64,000 nt of DNA from Allorhizobium paknamense (lineage in GTDB: Bacteria > Pseudomonadota > Alphaproteobacteria > Rhizobiales > Rhizobiaceae), in contig NZ_JAUSWH010000002.1 in NCBI RefSeq assembly GCF_030815125.1, positions 248,001 through 312,000 on the forward strand, read 5' to 3'. Below are positions 18,646-26,936 of the stretch, in pieces. Position 1 is the stretch's first letter, and every line of letters begins with the position of its first letter. A program made the translations under genes and the position numbers. Under the pieces are notes generated by a model. That model saw only the letters and a list, made by a program, of their open reading frames with translations, ran no database searches and had not been told where the DNA came from.

Positions 18646-19178
18646 TGTCCAAAACGCGACTTGTAATCGTTTTTGGAGTATCTGGAGCAGGTAAAACTAC
18701 CGCATGTGCAGAATATGTAAGTTGCAGCAGGGGCGTCGTCCACTTTTCTGCTAGTGCGCTTATGAAGCGGCATCGTAAAACTGCAGGAGCGCGTTCCATC
18801 AATGAGGTGATGCAAGATCAGCATCTTCTTGTTGAGCTGGTGCATGCTGCTAGATCAGGCGCTTCTGCATCACTCATGCTTCTGGATGCGCACAGCCTGA
18901 TCGTCGTCGCGGGAATAGAATTTATCATTCCGGCCGATATCATAAGGGATATGAAGCCAGATGGCCTTATTTTTGTCAAAGCTGAAGGAGAGTTAATTTT
19001 TCAACGGCGCGTTGCTAGAGGAGATGCAAAAACTGATCTTCCATTGGAAATTGAGATCTCACAGGATAAGGCATTAAAGGCGGCAAAAAATTATGCGGAT
19101 CAGCTCTCTTGCCCGCTTCTGATCGTTGATGGAGCTCAAGGTATTGATTTGGGTGAAGCTATAAAGGAGTTATTATGA
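18645..19178 (+). CDS. P-loop nucleotide kinase-like protein
   Basis: A 177-aa P-loop NTPase with Walker A GVSGAGKTT at about residues 12-20. The fold resembles small nucleotide/adenylate-kinase-like proteins: a conserved LLDAHSLIVV strand, a lid-like basic segment (FQRRVARGDAKTD) and a C-terminal LLIVDGAQG. The substrate is unknown. The ATG at 18645 overlaps the ASCH stop. Its last 43 bases overlap the convergent acetyltransferase gene. Confidence 0.8.
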   Translation: MSKTRLVIVFGVSGAGKTTACAEYVSCSRGVVHFSASALMKRHRKTAGARSINEVMQDQHLLVELVHAARSGASASLMLLDAHSLIVVAGIEFIIPADIIRDMKPDGLIFVKAEGELIFQRRVARGDAKTDLPLEIEISQDKALKAAKNYADQLSCPLLIVDGAQGIDLGEAIKELL

Positions 19179-19708
19179 ACCGGCTGTAGAATCTTACTCC
19201 GCTTACCTTTTGAAAAAACTGCATTATTATAACCTATCTCCTGCTTTCCGGGCACGTAGAGGCCATTTTCCACCCCGGTGAGCTTGAATCCGTACCAGTT
19301 AAATATTTTTTCAAACGCGGAAAGCTTGCTAGCGCTGACGGTAAGTCCGGGTTGGTCATCATCTAGCCACTTTAGAAGGCCGTCAAAAACTCTCAGGCCC
19401 AGCCCTCTCCCCGCGTGGTGGGGCGCTACGCGAACCGTACAAATCTTTCGCTCAATGCCATCGTTTTTTGCTATGCCGACCGCTACCAAACTGCCTTCAC
19501 GGTGTATGGGAAGTAAAAATCGCGTTCCCTCTCGAAGGCCCGGTACTACTTTATTAATGTACCAATTTTCTATATCGGGATAATCCTCCGATAAAATGCT
19601 GATAAAAGATAAGGCTTCCTGCTCGAGGCTCGTCAACGACAGGCTCCACACGGTCTGAGTGCTCACCTTCAACGGCACCATTGATGTCGTATCTTTTATC
19701 AAAACCAT
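19136..19708 (-). CDS. GNAT family N-acetyltransferase
   Basis: A 190-aa protein with a single GNAT domain. The acetyl-CoA-binding motif A is VRVAPHHAGRGLGLRVFDGLL, preceded by a strand carrying GSLVAVGIAKNDG and followed by SASKLSAFEKIFNWYGFKLTG. The acceptor substrate is unknown. It converges on the P-loop gene and overlaps it by 43 bases. An internal start at 19681 (MVPLKV) is possible. Confidence 0.85.
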   Translation of the reverse strand: MVLIKDTTSMVPLKVSTQTVWSLSLTSLEQEALSFISILSEDYPDIENWYINKVVPGLREGTRFLLPIHREGSLVAVGIAKNDGIERKICTVRVAPHHAGRGLGLRVFDGLLKWLDDDQPGLTVSASKLSAFEKIFNWYGFKLTGVENGLYVPGKQEIGYNNAVFSKGKRSKILQPVHNNSFIASPKSIP

Positions 19709-19781
19709 TCGCGGGATATTCCTAATGTTTCGAGTAAACGGGTGATGTTGCGTTTTGGTCTATATTAGCCCTAAACGCATT

Positions 19782-20819
19782 TCAAAGCCATTCCTGAACG
19801 GCTGCCGCTGCTAAATTGCCGAGCAATCCGAAAAAAAATGCGATAGCCAAGTAAGTCACCAATATTTTCCTGCCGCTTCTACGAGTGTGAAGCTTAACGA
19901 ATGATGAAAAGTCGGTTACTCCATGTCCATTTCCCCCTTCTTTCTTCCAGTGGTAAACTACCATCCCCCCTGGAATGCCGCTGGGTACGTAATTATCCCA
20001 AGGATCATGTTCGAGAAGTCTGTTCTTGTGCCATTGTATACTGCTGGCGGCGAGTTCGGAATGTACTGGCAATGCAGTAAGAAACGCTAAAAGGCTAATT
20101 TTTACTTTATTGTCTTTCTCATCCGATCGAATCCTGTTTTCAATTTGCGGTGGGAGTGTGCGGATCTCATTAAAGCGAAAGTCTATGTATTCTATTTCTT
20201 CGAATCCGCTTTGGAAGTTACGGTCGATCGGCCTAAGTACCTGAATGAACGAGTTAGCCTCTCCGGTCGGCAGATAAATTCTTAGCCTAAAATAGATACG
20301 TTCATTTGCTTTAATCTCATGGCTAACGGACTCAATAGCTGCCTTTTTGATTGATAGAAGCGTTCCTTCTGGGAGTTTTTCCAAAAACAAATGAGAGGGG
20401 TCCAGGCGGTCATCCTGCTTGATGAACTTGTGCACGCGACAAAATAGGTTTTCGCTATTTTTAAGTTCAATGCGTGCTGGTGGTGGTGTCGTTGCGCACT
20501 GAAGTTTTTCGTTAAATATGCCCTGTGCGACCGATGTCTGGTCTAATTGCGCGCCCGCATCCTGAATTGAATCTATCTCCACCTTTACAGGTAAATATAC
20601 GCATATTTGTCGTAAAGGCTTTGGGTTTGTTACTAAAAGGCCAATCTCCAAAAAATCTCTAGGTGGATGGTTGTCACGACCTTTGAAATCCCTGTCTCCA
20701 GCTATACGCCAAAAATTAAAATGAGTTTCCATAGACGTTTTGGTTACATCGCCATCCGAGATGCACCAAACTGCCATGCTGCCTGCTTTTTTTTGCAGCT
20801 TGTTATTGCGTTTACCCAC
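19782..20819 (-). CDS. Hypothetical tail-anchored protein, 345 aa
   Basis: Not recognised. The first about 310 residues look soluble and strand-rich, with a basic start (MGKRNNKLQKKAG), and a single C-terminal helix (YLAIAFFFGLLGNLAAAAV, about 322-342) suggests membrane anchoring with the bulk in the cytoplasm. The gene is AT-rich compared with the phage and pst regions. It is the last gene before the prophage repressor and may be part of the defence-like island or simple cargo. Confidence 0.6.
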   Translation of the reverse strand: MGKRNNKLQKKAGSMAVWCISDGDVTKTSMETHFNFWRIAGDRDFKGRDNHPPRDFLEIGLLVTNPKPLRQICVYLPVKVEIDSIQDAGAQLDQTSVAQGIFNEKLQCATTPPPARIELKNSENLFCRVHKFIKQDDRLDPSHLFLEKLPEGTLLSIKKAAIESVSHEIKANERIYFRLRIYLPTGEANSFIQVLRPIDRNFQSGFEEIEYIDFRFNEIRTLPPQIENRIRSDEKDNKVKISLLAFLTALPVHSELAASSIQWHKNRLLEHDPWDNYVPSGIPGGMVVYHWKKEGGNGHGVTDFSSFVKLHTRRSGRKILVTYLAIAFFFGLLGNLAAAAVQEWL

Positions 20820-21155
20820 TCCTGTCTTCCCCGTCCTATCCGAATCTTAAGGTGCAATTATAGATAAATTTCAACCAAATGCATACAATAATGACTTTTC
20901 AATTTTGGGGAATAGGATTGGGAGATTTCGAGAAAAATATTCATTTCTTCGCTGTTATGAAGGTTCGAATGCGATCCTTGAATAAATATTAATCAGACTG
21001 GAAAACGTCCCATATTTAAAAAAGAAAATTCATGCCGGGGTTTGATAGACTTTGTTTGTTAATGGCGTATTTTTGTAAAAACTCTCACTTTTAATTTTGC
21101 TTTCTGAATTTAAAAAATATCGCGAACCGATTTTTTCCTCCCGTTGAGCATTTTA
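20820..21155. other. AT-rich region, probable left end of prophage 1
   Basis: Very AT-rich sequence of 336 bases with no gene. In Mu-type phages the end of the genome with its transposase-binding sites lies just beyond the leftward repressor gene, so the prophage terminus should be here. I could not identify the exact end or a target duplication. Confidence 0.5.
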
Positions 21156-21845
21156 TTAAGGCGGATGCCCCACAAAAATAACCCGGCCCACCACGGCCAG
21201 ATCCTCCACCCGGTTCGCGTCAAATGTCTCGACCGGGTATTTTCCTGCGGTGTTGTCTGAGATCAGCTCCAGCCTGCCGTCCATGCGCCAGTTGGCGCGT
21301 TTGACCAGGACGGTGTTGCCGACGTTGAAGACGTAGATGCGGCCGTGGTCGACGGTGGTCTGGCTGGCGTCGACGATGAGCAGGGAGTTGTCCGGGATCG
21401 AGGGCAGCATGCTGTCGCCCGTGGACCACATGAGGAAGCAGTGGTCGGGGGAGCCTCCGAGATCTCTCAGGAACTTGCGTTCAAATGCGGTTTCGCTGGT
21501 GGGCATCTGGTGGATTGCGATCAGCCCGTTTCCGGCCGAGGCGCGGACATCGTATTCCGGCATCAGCACCAGATCGTGCTTCGATTCCCTCAACTGCTCA
21601 GCGCTGGGGGGGCTTATGAACATCTCACCCTGGCCGGTAAATAACCAATTGAGATTTACGTTCTTTTCGCGTTGTAAGGTGGCGAGAAACGACCAGTCGG
21701 GCGACCTGTCCCCACGTTCGTAATTCCCCAGCGTACCATCATTCACGCCAATGCTTTCGGCGAATTCACGGCGATCCATACCCTTCCGGATCTGCGCCAG
21801 CCGCGCTCCGACGCCATTAGCTATTTTTGCAGGTCTTCCCATCAA
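21156..21845 (-). CDS. Phage repressor, XRE HTH plus S24 peptidase
   Basis: A 229-aa CI-type repressor, transcribed leftward as Mu c is. The N-terminal HTH covers about residues 12-70 (RREFAESIGVNDGTLGNYERG). The C-terminal half is a LexA/S24 autoprotease: cleavage site A104-G105 in RASAGNG, nucleophile S145 in TGDSMLPSI, and lysine K182 in TVLVKRANW. It should hold the lysogenic state and be inactivated by RecA-stimulated self-cleavage, so this phage is probably SOS-inducible, unlike Mu itself. Confidence 0.93.
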   Translation of the reverse strand: MMGRPAKIANGVGARLAQIRKGMDRREFAESIGVNDGTLGNYERGDRSPDWSFLATLQREKNVNLNWLFTGQGEMFISPPSAEQLRESKHDLVLMPEYDVRASAGNGLIAIHQMPTSETAFERKFLRDLGGSPDHCFLMWSTGDSMLPSIPDNSLLIVDASQTTVDHGRIYVFNVGNTVLVKRANWRMDGRLELISDNTAGKYPVETFDANRVEDLAVVGRVIFVGHPP

Positions 21846-21866
21846 TAAACCATCGAATGGGGTTTA
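21846..21866. promoter_or_regulatory. Candidate operator in the c-ner interval
   Basis: Inverted repeat TAAACC-N9-GGTTTA between the divergent repressor and Ner genes. The same half-sites recur in the equivalent interval of prophage 2 (63554-63596), which supports a role as a repressor or Ner operator. Confidence 0.55.
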
Positions 21867-21920
21867 CTAAATCCCAAACGATGATATTCTCCTCTATAAA
21901 TACAGACCAAATCACCCATG

Positions 21921-21945
21921 AAAAAGGAGGCCGGTCAGGGCCTCC
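21921..21945 (-). terminator. Leftward intrinsic terminator in c-ner interval
   Basis: Read on the minus strand, a 7-bp stem (GGAGGCC with GGCCTCC, loop of 6) is followed by TTTTT. It would stop leftward transcription before the repressor promoter region. The same structure is at 63629-63654 in prophage 2. On the plus strand it forms a hairpin in the early mRNA leader. Confidence 0.65.
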
Positions 21946-21967
21946 CCGTTCACAACGAGGACCTACT

Positions 21968-22312
21968 ATGCACCGTGCCCGTATTGCGGACAAGGCAGCG
22001 AAACTGCGCCTTGATGAGATAAATCGCATAAAGGCCAAACTTAATCTGGCCGGTCTCACCTTACTGGCGATCGACCGGGAATATGGGCTGCCGCGCGGCA
22101 CGGCTGGAAACACGTTGCAGCAGGCGAACCTCGCCGGTGAACGCGCCATTGCAGCCGCTTTGAAAACCCGTCCGCATCTTTTGTGGCGCAGCCGTTACCA
22201 TCCGAGTGGCGAGCGGCGCGCACCGCAACCGGCGGAGAATTATCGCCGGCCTCCCAGTATGCTTGATCGGCGTCAGAAGCATGAAACCGATGGCTCTATG
22301 GAGGCTGCGTGA
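21968..22312 (+). CDS. ner: Ner-like DNA-binding protein
   Basis: A 114-aa protein of the Nlp/Ner family. A helix-turn-helix is at LTLLAIDREYGLPRGTAGNTL (about residues 22-42), followed by the family-specific ERAIAAALKTRPHLLWRSRY and PQPAENYR. In Mu, Ner damps both the early and the repressor promoters. The ATG at 21968 follows GAGG by seven bases. It is the first gene of the rightward early operon and is clearly homologous to the gene starting at 63673. Confidence 0.9.
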   Translation: MHRARIADKAAKLRLDEINRIKAKLNLAGLTLLAIDREYGLPRGTAGNTLQQANLAGERAIAAALKTRPHLLWRSRYHPSGERRAPQPAENYRRPPSMLDRRQKHETDGSMEAA

Positions 22313-22662
22313 TGGCCCCGCCATTCAAATTCGACCCCGATTTTCTCGACACGTTGATCGATGCGATCAACATGCACCGTAGTGAACTGTCGGCGGAAAA
22401 AGGCAAGCGGTTGGTTTCCGCGCTTAAATCCCGCTTGAGCAAGGACCTTCTGGAGGAGCATGCGGAACGCTCTCTGATCGATGCCTATAGTGTCGCCCGC
22501 CGCCGGCTTTCCGTCGAGCAGGCAGATGCTGCGATTGAGCGGGCAGAGCGCCGGATCACTCGTCTCAAGCTTTATCGCCGCCGTCTGGCGCTTTCGGCAC
22601 AAGAGTTGGCCGAAATCTTTCGGTCTGCGCAGGCTCGTGCCGAGGAAGAGGGGCAGGAATGA
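22312..22662 (+). CDS. Hypothetical early phage protein
   Basis: A 116-aa, helical, charged protein (RRRLSVEQADAAIERAERRI) of unknown function. The ATG at 22312 overlaps the Ner stop and has GGAGG about 8 bases upstream. Its 3' end overlaps a minus-strand gene by 98 bases. Confidence 0.7.
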   Translation: MAPPFKFDPDFLDTLIDAINMHRSELSAEKGKRLVSALKSRLSKDLLEEHAERSLIDAYSVARRRLSVEQADAAIERAERRITRLKLYRRRLALSAQELAEIFRSAQARAEEEGQE

Positions 22663-22981
22663 GCCCCGCCATGATCCGCAACATCCTTTGCCGGTCACCG
22701 GTTTCGTTTCTCTCTATCAACGCGTCGTCAATGCGCGGCAGCGCCTTGCGAAAGCCCTCGATTGAGAACCCGGGAAGAAGAACGTCGAGCGTTATCAGCA
22801 GATGCCTGATGATCCTCTCCTGTGCTGCCAGCATTTCCTTGATCGTCGGGTCCTCCACGTCCGGCAGTTCCTCGTCAGTGTGGCAGCCGGTCCAGTCCTC
22901 CATGTGGTGCATCTGGCGCTCAAGTTCGTTCAGTCTCAGCTCATTTAGGCGGCTCGCCTTCCTGCACCCTCGTCTGATCAT
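22565..22981 (-). CDS. Hypothetical minus-strand gene in the early region
   Basis: A 138-aa frame opposite to the early operon. It is preferred over the plus-strand frame at 22659-23177 because the plus product is a serine-rich sequence typical of antisense translation, whereas this one (IRHLLITLDVLLPGFSIEGF, RIDDALIERNETGDRQRM) looks like a real helical protein. GGAG lies about 8 bases upstream of the ATG at 22981. The function is unknown. Confidence 0.5.
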   Translation of the reverse strand: MIRRGCRKASRLNELRLNELERQMHHMEDWTGCHTDEELPDVEDPTIKEMLAAQERIIRHLLITLDVLLPGFSIEGFRKALPRIDDALIERNETGDRQRMLRIMAGLIPAPLPRHEPAQTERFRPTLVPKAPDGGDKA

Positions 22982-23170
22982 CGTCGCACTCCGTCATTTA
23001 AAGCTGGAGCCAGTTTTCCCGCAAAGAAAGCCCCCGTTCCGGCTGTCCAGTCCTGCTGTCCGCGCCGCACACCAAGAATTCTCGAAACATCCGAGTCCCG
23101 CAATGACAAATCAACAATCCAGAATTGTCATCCAAATCCGGCTTCTGACGGTACTGAAGAGGATGAAGCC

Positions 23171-23521
23171 ATGCTGAACCTGTACTCCCAGGCGTCCCTG
23201 CATGACGGTGTCTTTCATGCCTGCGTGATGGCGGTGCGGGACGGTTTTCCGCATCTGACGGCCCAGGCGATCATCGATCCGCCGCATGAATGGTTCGATG
23301 CGGCGCTGGCGCGGCAGGTGGTCATTCACCTGATGGTTCGGGTGTTTCTGATCCCCAAGCGCCGCGTGGTGGAGCAGCAGGAGCGTTCCCGCGAGGCCGT
23401 CAACCGGGCGCTTCGAACCATAGATCAGCGCCTGAACACCCCCAGATTTGAAACCCATTACTGCAGGATTGCGGCTGCGGCCCGCGCCTCGCTGACTGCC
23501 CGCATGGAGGACGCCGCCTGA
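23171..23521 (+). CDS. Hypothetical early phage protein
   Basis: A 116-aa soluble protein (MLNLYSQASLHDGVFHAC, then VHLMVRVFLIPKRRVVEQQ) with no recognised domain. GAGGATG precedes the ATG. Its stop overlaps the ParB-like gene (TGATG), so the two are coupled. Confidence 0.7.
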   Translation: MLNLYSQASLHDGVFHACVMAVRDGFPHLTAQAIIDPPHEWFDAALARQVVIHLMVRVFLIPKRRVVEQQERSREAVNRALRTIDQRLNTPRFETHYCRIAAAARASLTARMEDAA

Positions 23522-24375
23522 TGGCCGAGTTCAAAACCATTCCTATCGATCAGATCGTGGTTCCGGAGCGCCTGCGGGCGGTGGAGGAAGATCACGCGCT
23601 GGCCATTGCCCAGAGCATTGTCGAACACGGTCTGCTCAACCCGATCACCGTTCGCAGCACGCCTGCGGCCAAGGGCGGCAATTATACGCTTGTGGCCGGA
23701 GCGCATCGTCTCCGGGCCATGGTGCTGAATGACGAGAGCACGATTGAGGCCATGGTGGTGGAGGCCGACAAGGCCGAGGCGCAATTGCTGGAGATCACCG
23801 AGAACCTGTTTCGCAACGAGCTTTCGGTGATCGACCGGGCGATTTTCGTGCAGAGCTACCGCGATGTGTGGGAGCAGAAGTATGGGAAAATCACTCCCGG
23901 CGGTGACCAAAAATCAAAGCGACAAGTTGTCGCTTTGGTCGGCAACAGAGCAAATCTGGCGCTTTTGTTTCAAGAGGAGGCTGGGCAAGGCTTCTCTGAA
24001 CATGTTGCCGAACGCCTTGGCTTTTCAAAGCGGTCCGTAGAGCGTCTTAACCGGATTGCGCAGAGCTTATCTCCCGGTCTCCGCAAGGCGCTTCGCGGCA
24101 CGCCTGCCGCCGATAACCAGTCCTTGCTGCTCAAGCTCGCCAAGGCTGGCCCCAGCAAGCAGGCGGGTATTCTGGCCGGGCTGGAGAAGGAGCCGGATAT
24201 CAAGAAGGTTCTGGCCTGGGCGAAAGACCCTGCGCCGCCGATCTCGGATGCCGACAAGCAGGCGATCTTCCTTCACCAGTTGAAGACGGCCTGGAAAGGG
24301 GCCGATGAGGCGACGCGCCAGCGGTTCCTGCAGTCCATCGGGCTGGCAGACGATGTGCAAGAGGCTGCCCAATGA
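23521..24375 (+). CDS. ParB/Srx-like DNA-binding protein
   Basis: A 284-aa protein. The N-terminal ParB-type nuclease/CTPase-like domain (residues about 5-100) shows IPIDQIVVPERLRAVEED, GLLNPITV, LVAGAHRLRAM and ITENLFRNELS. An HTH segment follows near FSEHVAERLGFSKRSVERL. Such proteins are common in the early region of rhizobial and other transposable phages, where their role is not settled; DNA binding in early control or replication is likely. Confidence 0.88.
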   Translation: MAEFKTIPIDQIVVPERLRAVEEDHALAIAQSIVEHGLLNPITVRSTPAAKGGNYTLVAGAHRLRAMVLNDESTIEAMVVEADKAEAQLLEITENLFRNELSVIDRAIFVQSYRDVWEQKYGKITPGGDQKSKRQVVALVGNRANLALLFQEEAGQGFSEHVAERLGFSKRSVERLNRIAQSLSPGLRKALRGTPAADNQSLLLKLAKAGPSKQAGILAGLEKEPDIKKVLAWAKDPAPPISDADKQAIFLHQLKTAWKGADEATRQRFLQSIGLADDVQEAAQ

Positions 24376-24836
24376 GCAAGCCCGATCCTTCCCAACTCGA
24401 CTTTTTCGCCCAGCCGGTCTTTCCGGTGCGCGACGGCGCAAAGCAGGTCGATATCGACCGCTACCGCGCCAAGATCAAACGGGCGATGGCGCGCGCCATC
24501 CGCGAATGCGACCATGACCGGCCGACCATCGCCGCCCGCATGGCGCAATATCTCGGCCTGCCGAATATCAGCAAGGCCACGCTGGACGCCTACACCGCCG
24601 AAAGCCGCAATGGCCACGATGTGACGCTGATCCGTTTCACCGCTTTCGTGCATGCCACCGGGGCGCTCTGGCTTTGGGATGAGGTGGCCTCCGTGCAGGG
24701 CGTGACCGTGTTGATCGGTGACGAGGCGCGGCTGGCCGAGATTTCCCGGCTGCGGCAGGAGCGCAAACGGATCGAGGCGGAAATCCGCCGCCAGAGCGCC
24801 CGCCCGGTGACGCTGGTTCCGAGGGGGCGGTCATGA
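24372..24836 (+). CDS. Hypothetical protein preceding MuA
   Basis: A 154-aa protein that overlaps both neighbours by four bases. The middle (PTIAARMAQYLGLPNISKAT) looks like a helix-turn-helix, and the C-terminus is a basic helix (ARLAEISRLRQERKRIEAEI). Proteins of this type occur next to MuA in alphaproteobacterial transposable phages. The exact function is unknown; a DNA-binding role is inferred. Confidence 0.7.
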   Translation: MSKPDPSQLDFFAQPVFPVRDGAKQVDIDRYRAKIKRAMARAIRECDHDRPTIAARMAQYLGLPNISKATLDAYTAESRNGHDVTLIRFTAFVHATGALWLWDEVASVQGVTVLIGDEARLAEISRLRQERKRIEAEIRRQSARPVTLVPRGRS

Positions 24837-26899
24837 AGGAGTGGTTTTCGCTGGCCGAGCTTGCGGAACTGAACCTGCCGGGGTTGCCGGGCAATGCTGC
24901 AAGCCTGCATCGTCTCGCCGTCAACCAGAATTGGCGCCACCATCCCGGTCTGGCGCGGCAGGTGAAAGGCACGACCAAGAAGATCTGGGAATATCATGTT
25001 TCGCTGCTGCCGCATTCGGCGCGGACACGGCTGACCATTGCCTCCGGATCGCAAACGCCCGAGCAGTGGCAGGCGATGATGGCGCGCAAAAACCGCATTT
25101 GGGCACGGTTTGAAAGGCTTTCAAACGAGCATCGAGCGATCTGTAAAACCCGTTTCGAGGTGCTTTGCCGGGTGGAAGCGCTGGCGGCCCAGCCGGGTGT
25201 CAGCCGCGCGGCTGCCATTGCCATTGCAACGGCCGATGCCGGTGTTCAGAAGTCTGCCTATTATGCCTGGAAGGCGCTGACGAAGGATCTCAGCCGGGAG
25301 GACTGGCTGGCCGCGCTTGCGCCATCGCTGTCGCCCAGCTTTACGATCATGCCGGAGATGGCCGATATCCATCCCGAGGCCTGGATTTTCCTGAAATCCG
25401 ATTACCTGCGGCCGGAAAGGCCCGCCTTTGCCGCCTGCTATCGGCGGATGATGAAGGTTGCCAAGCGGGAAAACTGGTCGCCGATCCCCTCCGAACGGTC
25501 GCTGCGCCGCCGTTTCGACCGCGAAGTCGGCAAGGCGGTCACGCTTTTGAAGCGCGAGGGCAGGGACAAGGCAAAGGCGCTCTATCCTGCCCAGCGCCGC
25601 AGCCGTGCGGATCTGCATGCCATGCAGATGGTCAACATGGACGGCCACAAGATCGATGTGTTCGTTTCGGTGCCCTGGGCGAAGAAGCCGGTGCGGTTTT
25701 TCCTGATCGGTATTCAGGATCTCTATTCCGGCAAGATTGTCGCCTGGCGGCTTTCCGAATCCGAAACCTGGGAAGCGGTGCGGCTGGTGATCGGCGATAT
25801 GGTCGAGACCTTCGGCATTCCCGAAGACATCTATATCGACAACGGCAAGGCCTTTGCCAGCAAGTGGATCACCGGCGGTACGGTCAACCGGTTTCGCTTC
25901 AAGGTGAAGCCGGAAGATCCGCGCGGTCTGCTGACGACGCTCGGGATCGAGGTGCACTGGACCCGGCCTTATTCCGGCCAGTCCAAACCCATTGAGCGCG
26001 CCTGGCGGGATCTGGCGGAAAACATCTCCAAGCATCCCTTCTGCGCCGGGGCCTATACCGGCAACAAGCCGGATGCCAAGCCGGAAAACTATATGGAGCG
26101 GGCCATTCCGCTCGAAGATTTCCGGGCGCATGTCGCCGCGCAGATCGTCGAACACAATGCGCAGGAGGGGCGGCGGGCCGAAAACTGCAAGGGCCGCAGC
26201 TTCGACGAGACCTTTGCCGCCTCCATGGCCGCGCCGACCACCATCGTCCGGGTGCCGTCCAGGGCGCAGGCCTCGCTTTGGCTTCTCGCCTCCGAGGCGA
26301 TCAAGACCCAGAAATCGAATGGCGGGGTGCATTTCCAGGGCAATCGATACTGGCATCCGGCGCTGAACGAATGGGCCGGAAAGCAGGTGATCATCCGCTT
26401 CGATCCCGATGCGCTGCACAAGCCGATCAAGGTCTATGACCTGAAGAACCGGCTGATCTGCGAAGCAGGCTGCCTGGACGATGCAGGCTTCAGCAACAGG
26501 GACGATGCCCGTTCGCATGCGCGGCTTGCCAAGGCGCACCAGAAGGCGGTGGCCGCCAAGGCCGAGGCGGAAGCGGCACTCACGGCCCAGCAGCTTGGCG
26601 AGATCTATTACAAGGGATTGAAGCCGAAGCCGGTGGACGCGCCGGAGATCATCCGGCCTGCGGTGACGCGGTTGATTACCCGCACCCAGCAGGTGGAAGC
26701 GCCTGTCGAGGCAATTTCCGATCAGCATTTCGAAGACAGTTTTTCCCGCGCGCTGGGCCTGATCCAGGGCGGCGGGATCATTGAATTCCCGCGAGGGAAT
26801 AGCCTGGCGTCGCGTGTTGCAGACGCCGGAAACAACGAGCCGAAAAGTAAAGCGTACGGTTCCGGAAAAAAGAAGGGCAGTCCGAAGACTGCCCGATAA
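24833..26899 (+). CDS. Transposase MuA
   Basis: A 688-aa DDE transposase that joins phage ends to target DNA. The N-terminus is the Mu-type DNA-binding domain (EWFSLAELAELNLPGLPG) that reads the phage ends. The catalytic triad is visible: D270 in MVNMDGHKID, D336 in IYIDNGKAF and E388 in SKPIERAWRDL, nearly the spacing of Mu (269/336/392). The Mu-transposase C-terminal barrel and a basic tail follow. It is intact, so the phage may still transpose. The ATG at 24833 overlaps the preceding gene by four bases. Confidence 0.96.
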   Translation: MKEWFSLAELAELNLPGLPGNAASLHRLAVNQNWRHHPGLARQVKGTTKKIWEYHVSLLPHSARTRLTIASGSQTPEQWQAMMARKNRIWARFERLSNEHRAICKTRFEVLCRVEALAAQPGVSRAAAIAIATADAGVQKSAYYAWKALTKDLSREDWLAALAPSLSPSFTIMPEMADIHPEAWIFLKSDYLRPERPAFAACYRRMMKVAKRENWSPIPSERSLRRRFDREVGKAVTLLKREGRDKAKALYPAQRRSRADLHAMQMVNMDGHKIDVFVSVPWAKKPVRFFLIGIQDLYSGKIVAWRLSESETWEAVRLVIGDMVETFGIPEDIYIDNGKAFASKWITGGTVNRFRFKVKPEDPRGLLTTLGIEVHWTRPYSGQSKPIERAWRDLAENISKHPFCAGAYTGNKPDAKPENYMERAIPLEDFRAHVAAQIVEHNAQEGRRAENCKGRSFDETFAASMAAPTTIVRVPSRAQASLWLLASEAIKTQKSNGGVHFQGNRYWHPALNEWAGKQVIIRFDPDALHKPIKVYDLKNRLICEAGCLDDAGFSNRDDARSHARLAKAHQKAVAAKAEAEAALTAQQLGEIYYKGLKPKPVDAPEIIRPAVTRLITRTQQVEAPVEAISDQHFEDSFSRALGLIQGGGIIEFPRGNSLASRVADAGNNEPKSKAYGSGKKKGSPKTAR
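26866..26894 (-). terminator. Leftward intrinsic terminator at the end of muA
   Basis: Read on the minus strand, an 8-bp stem (GGGCAGTC with GACTGCCC, tetraloop TTCG) is followed by TTCTTTTTT. It lies within the last codons of muA and would stop antisense transcription entering muA from the right. It is the second leftward terminator in the early region. Confidence 0.6.
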
Positions 26900-26936
26900 C
26901 AGGCCCGAATGGGCACTTTGACGGAGCTATAGTTAG

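Noticed and set aside
21918..22022. Leader peptide frame ATG AAA AAG GAG... in the ner leader
   Set aside because: The equivalent place in prophage 2 has the same hairpin but no ATG, so the conserved feature is the terminator, not a peptide.
22659..23177. 172-aa plus-strand frame in the early region
   Set aside because: Serine-rich, antisense-like sequence; the minus-strand frame at 22565-22981 has the better ribosome site and composition.
25121..26728. 535-aa open frame on the minus strand
   Set aside because: It lies exactly opposite the transposase gene with its DDE motifs; composition is that of an antisense shadow.
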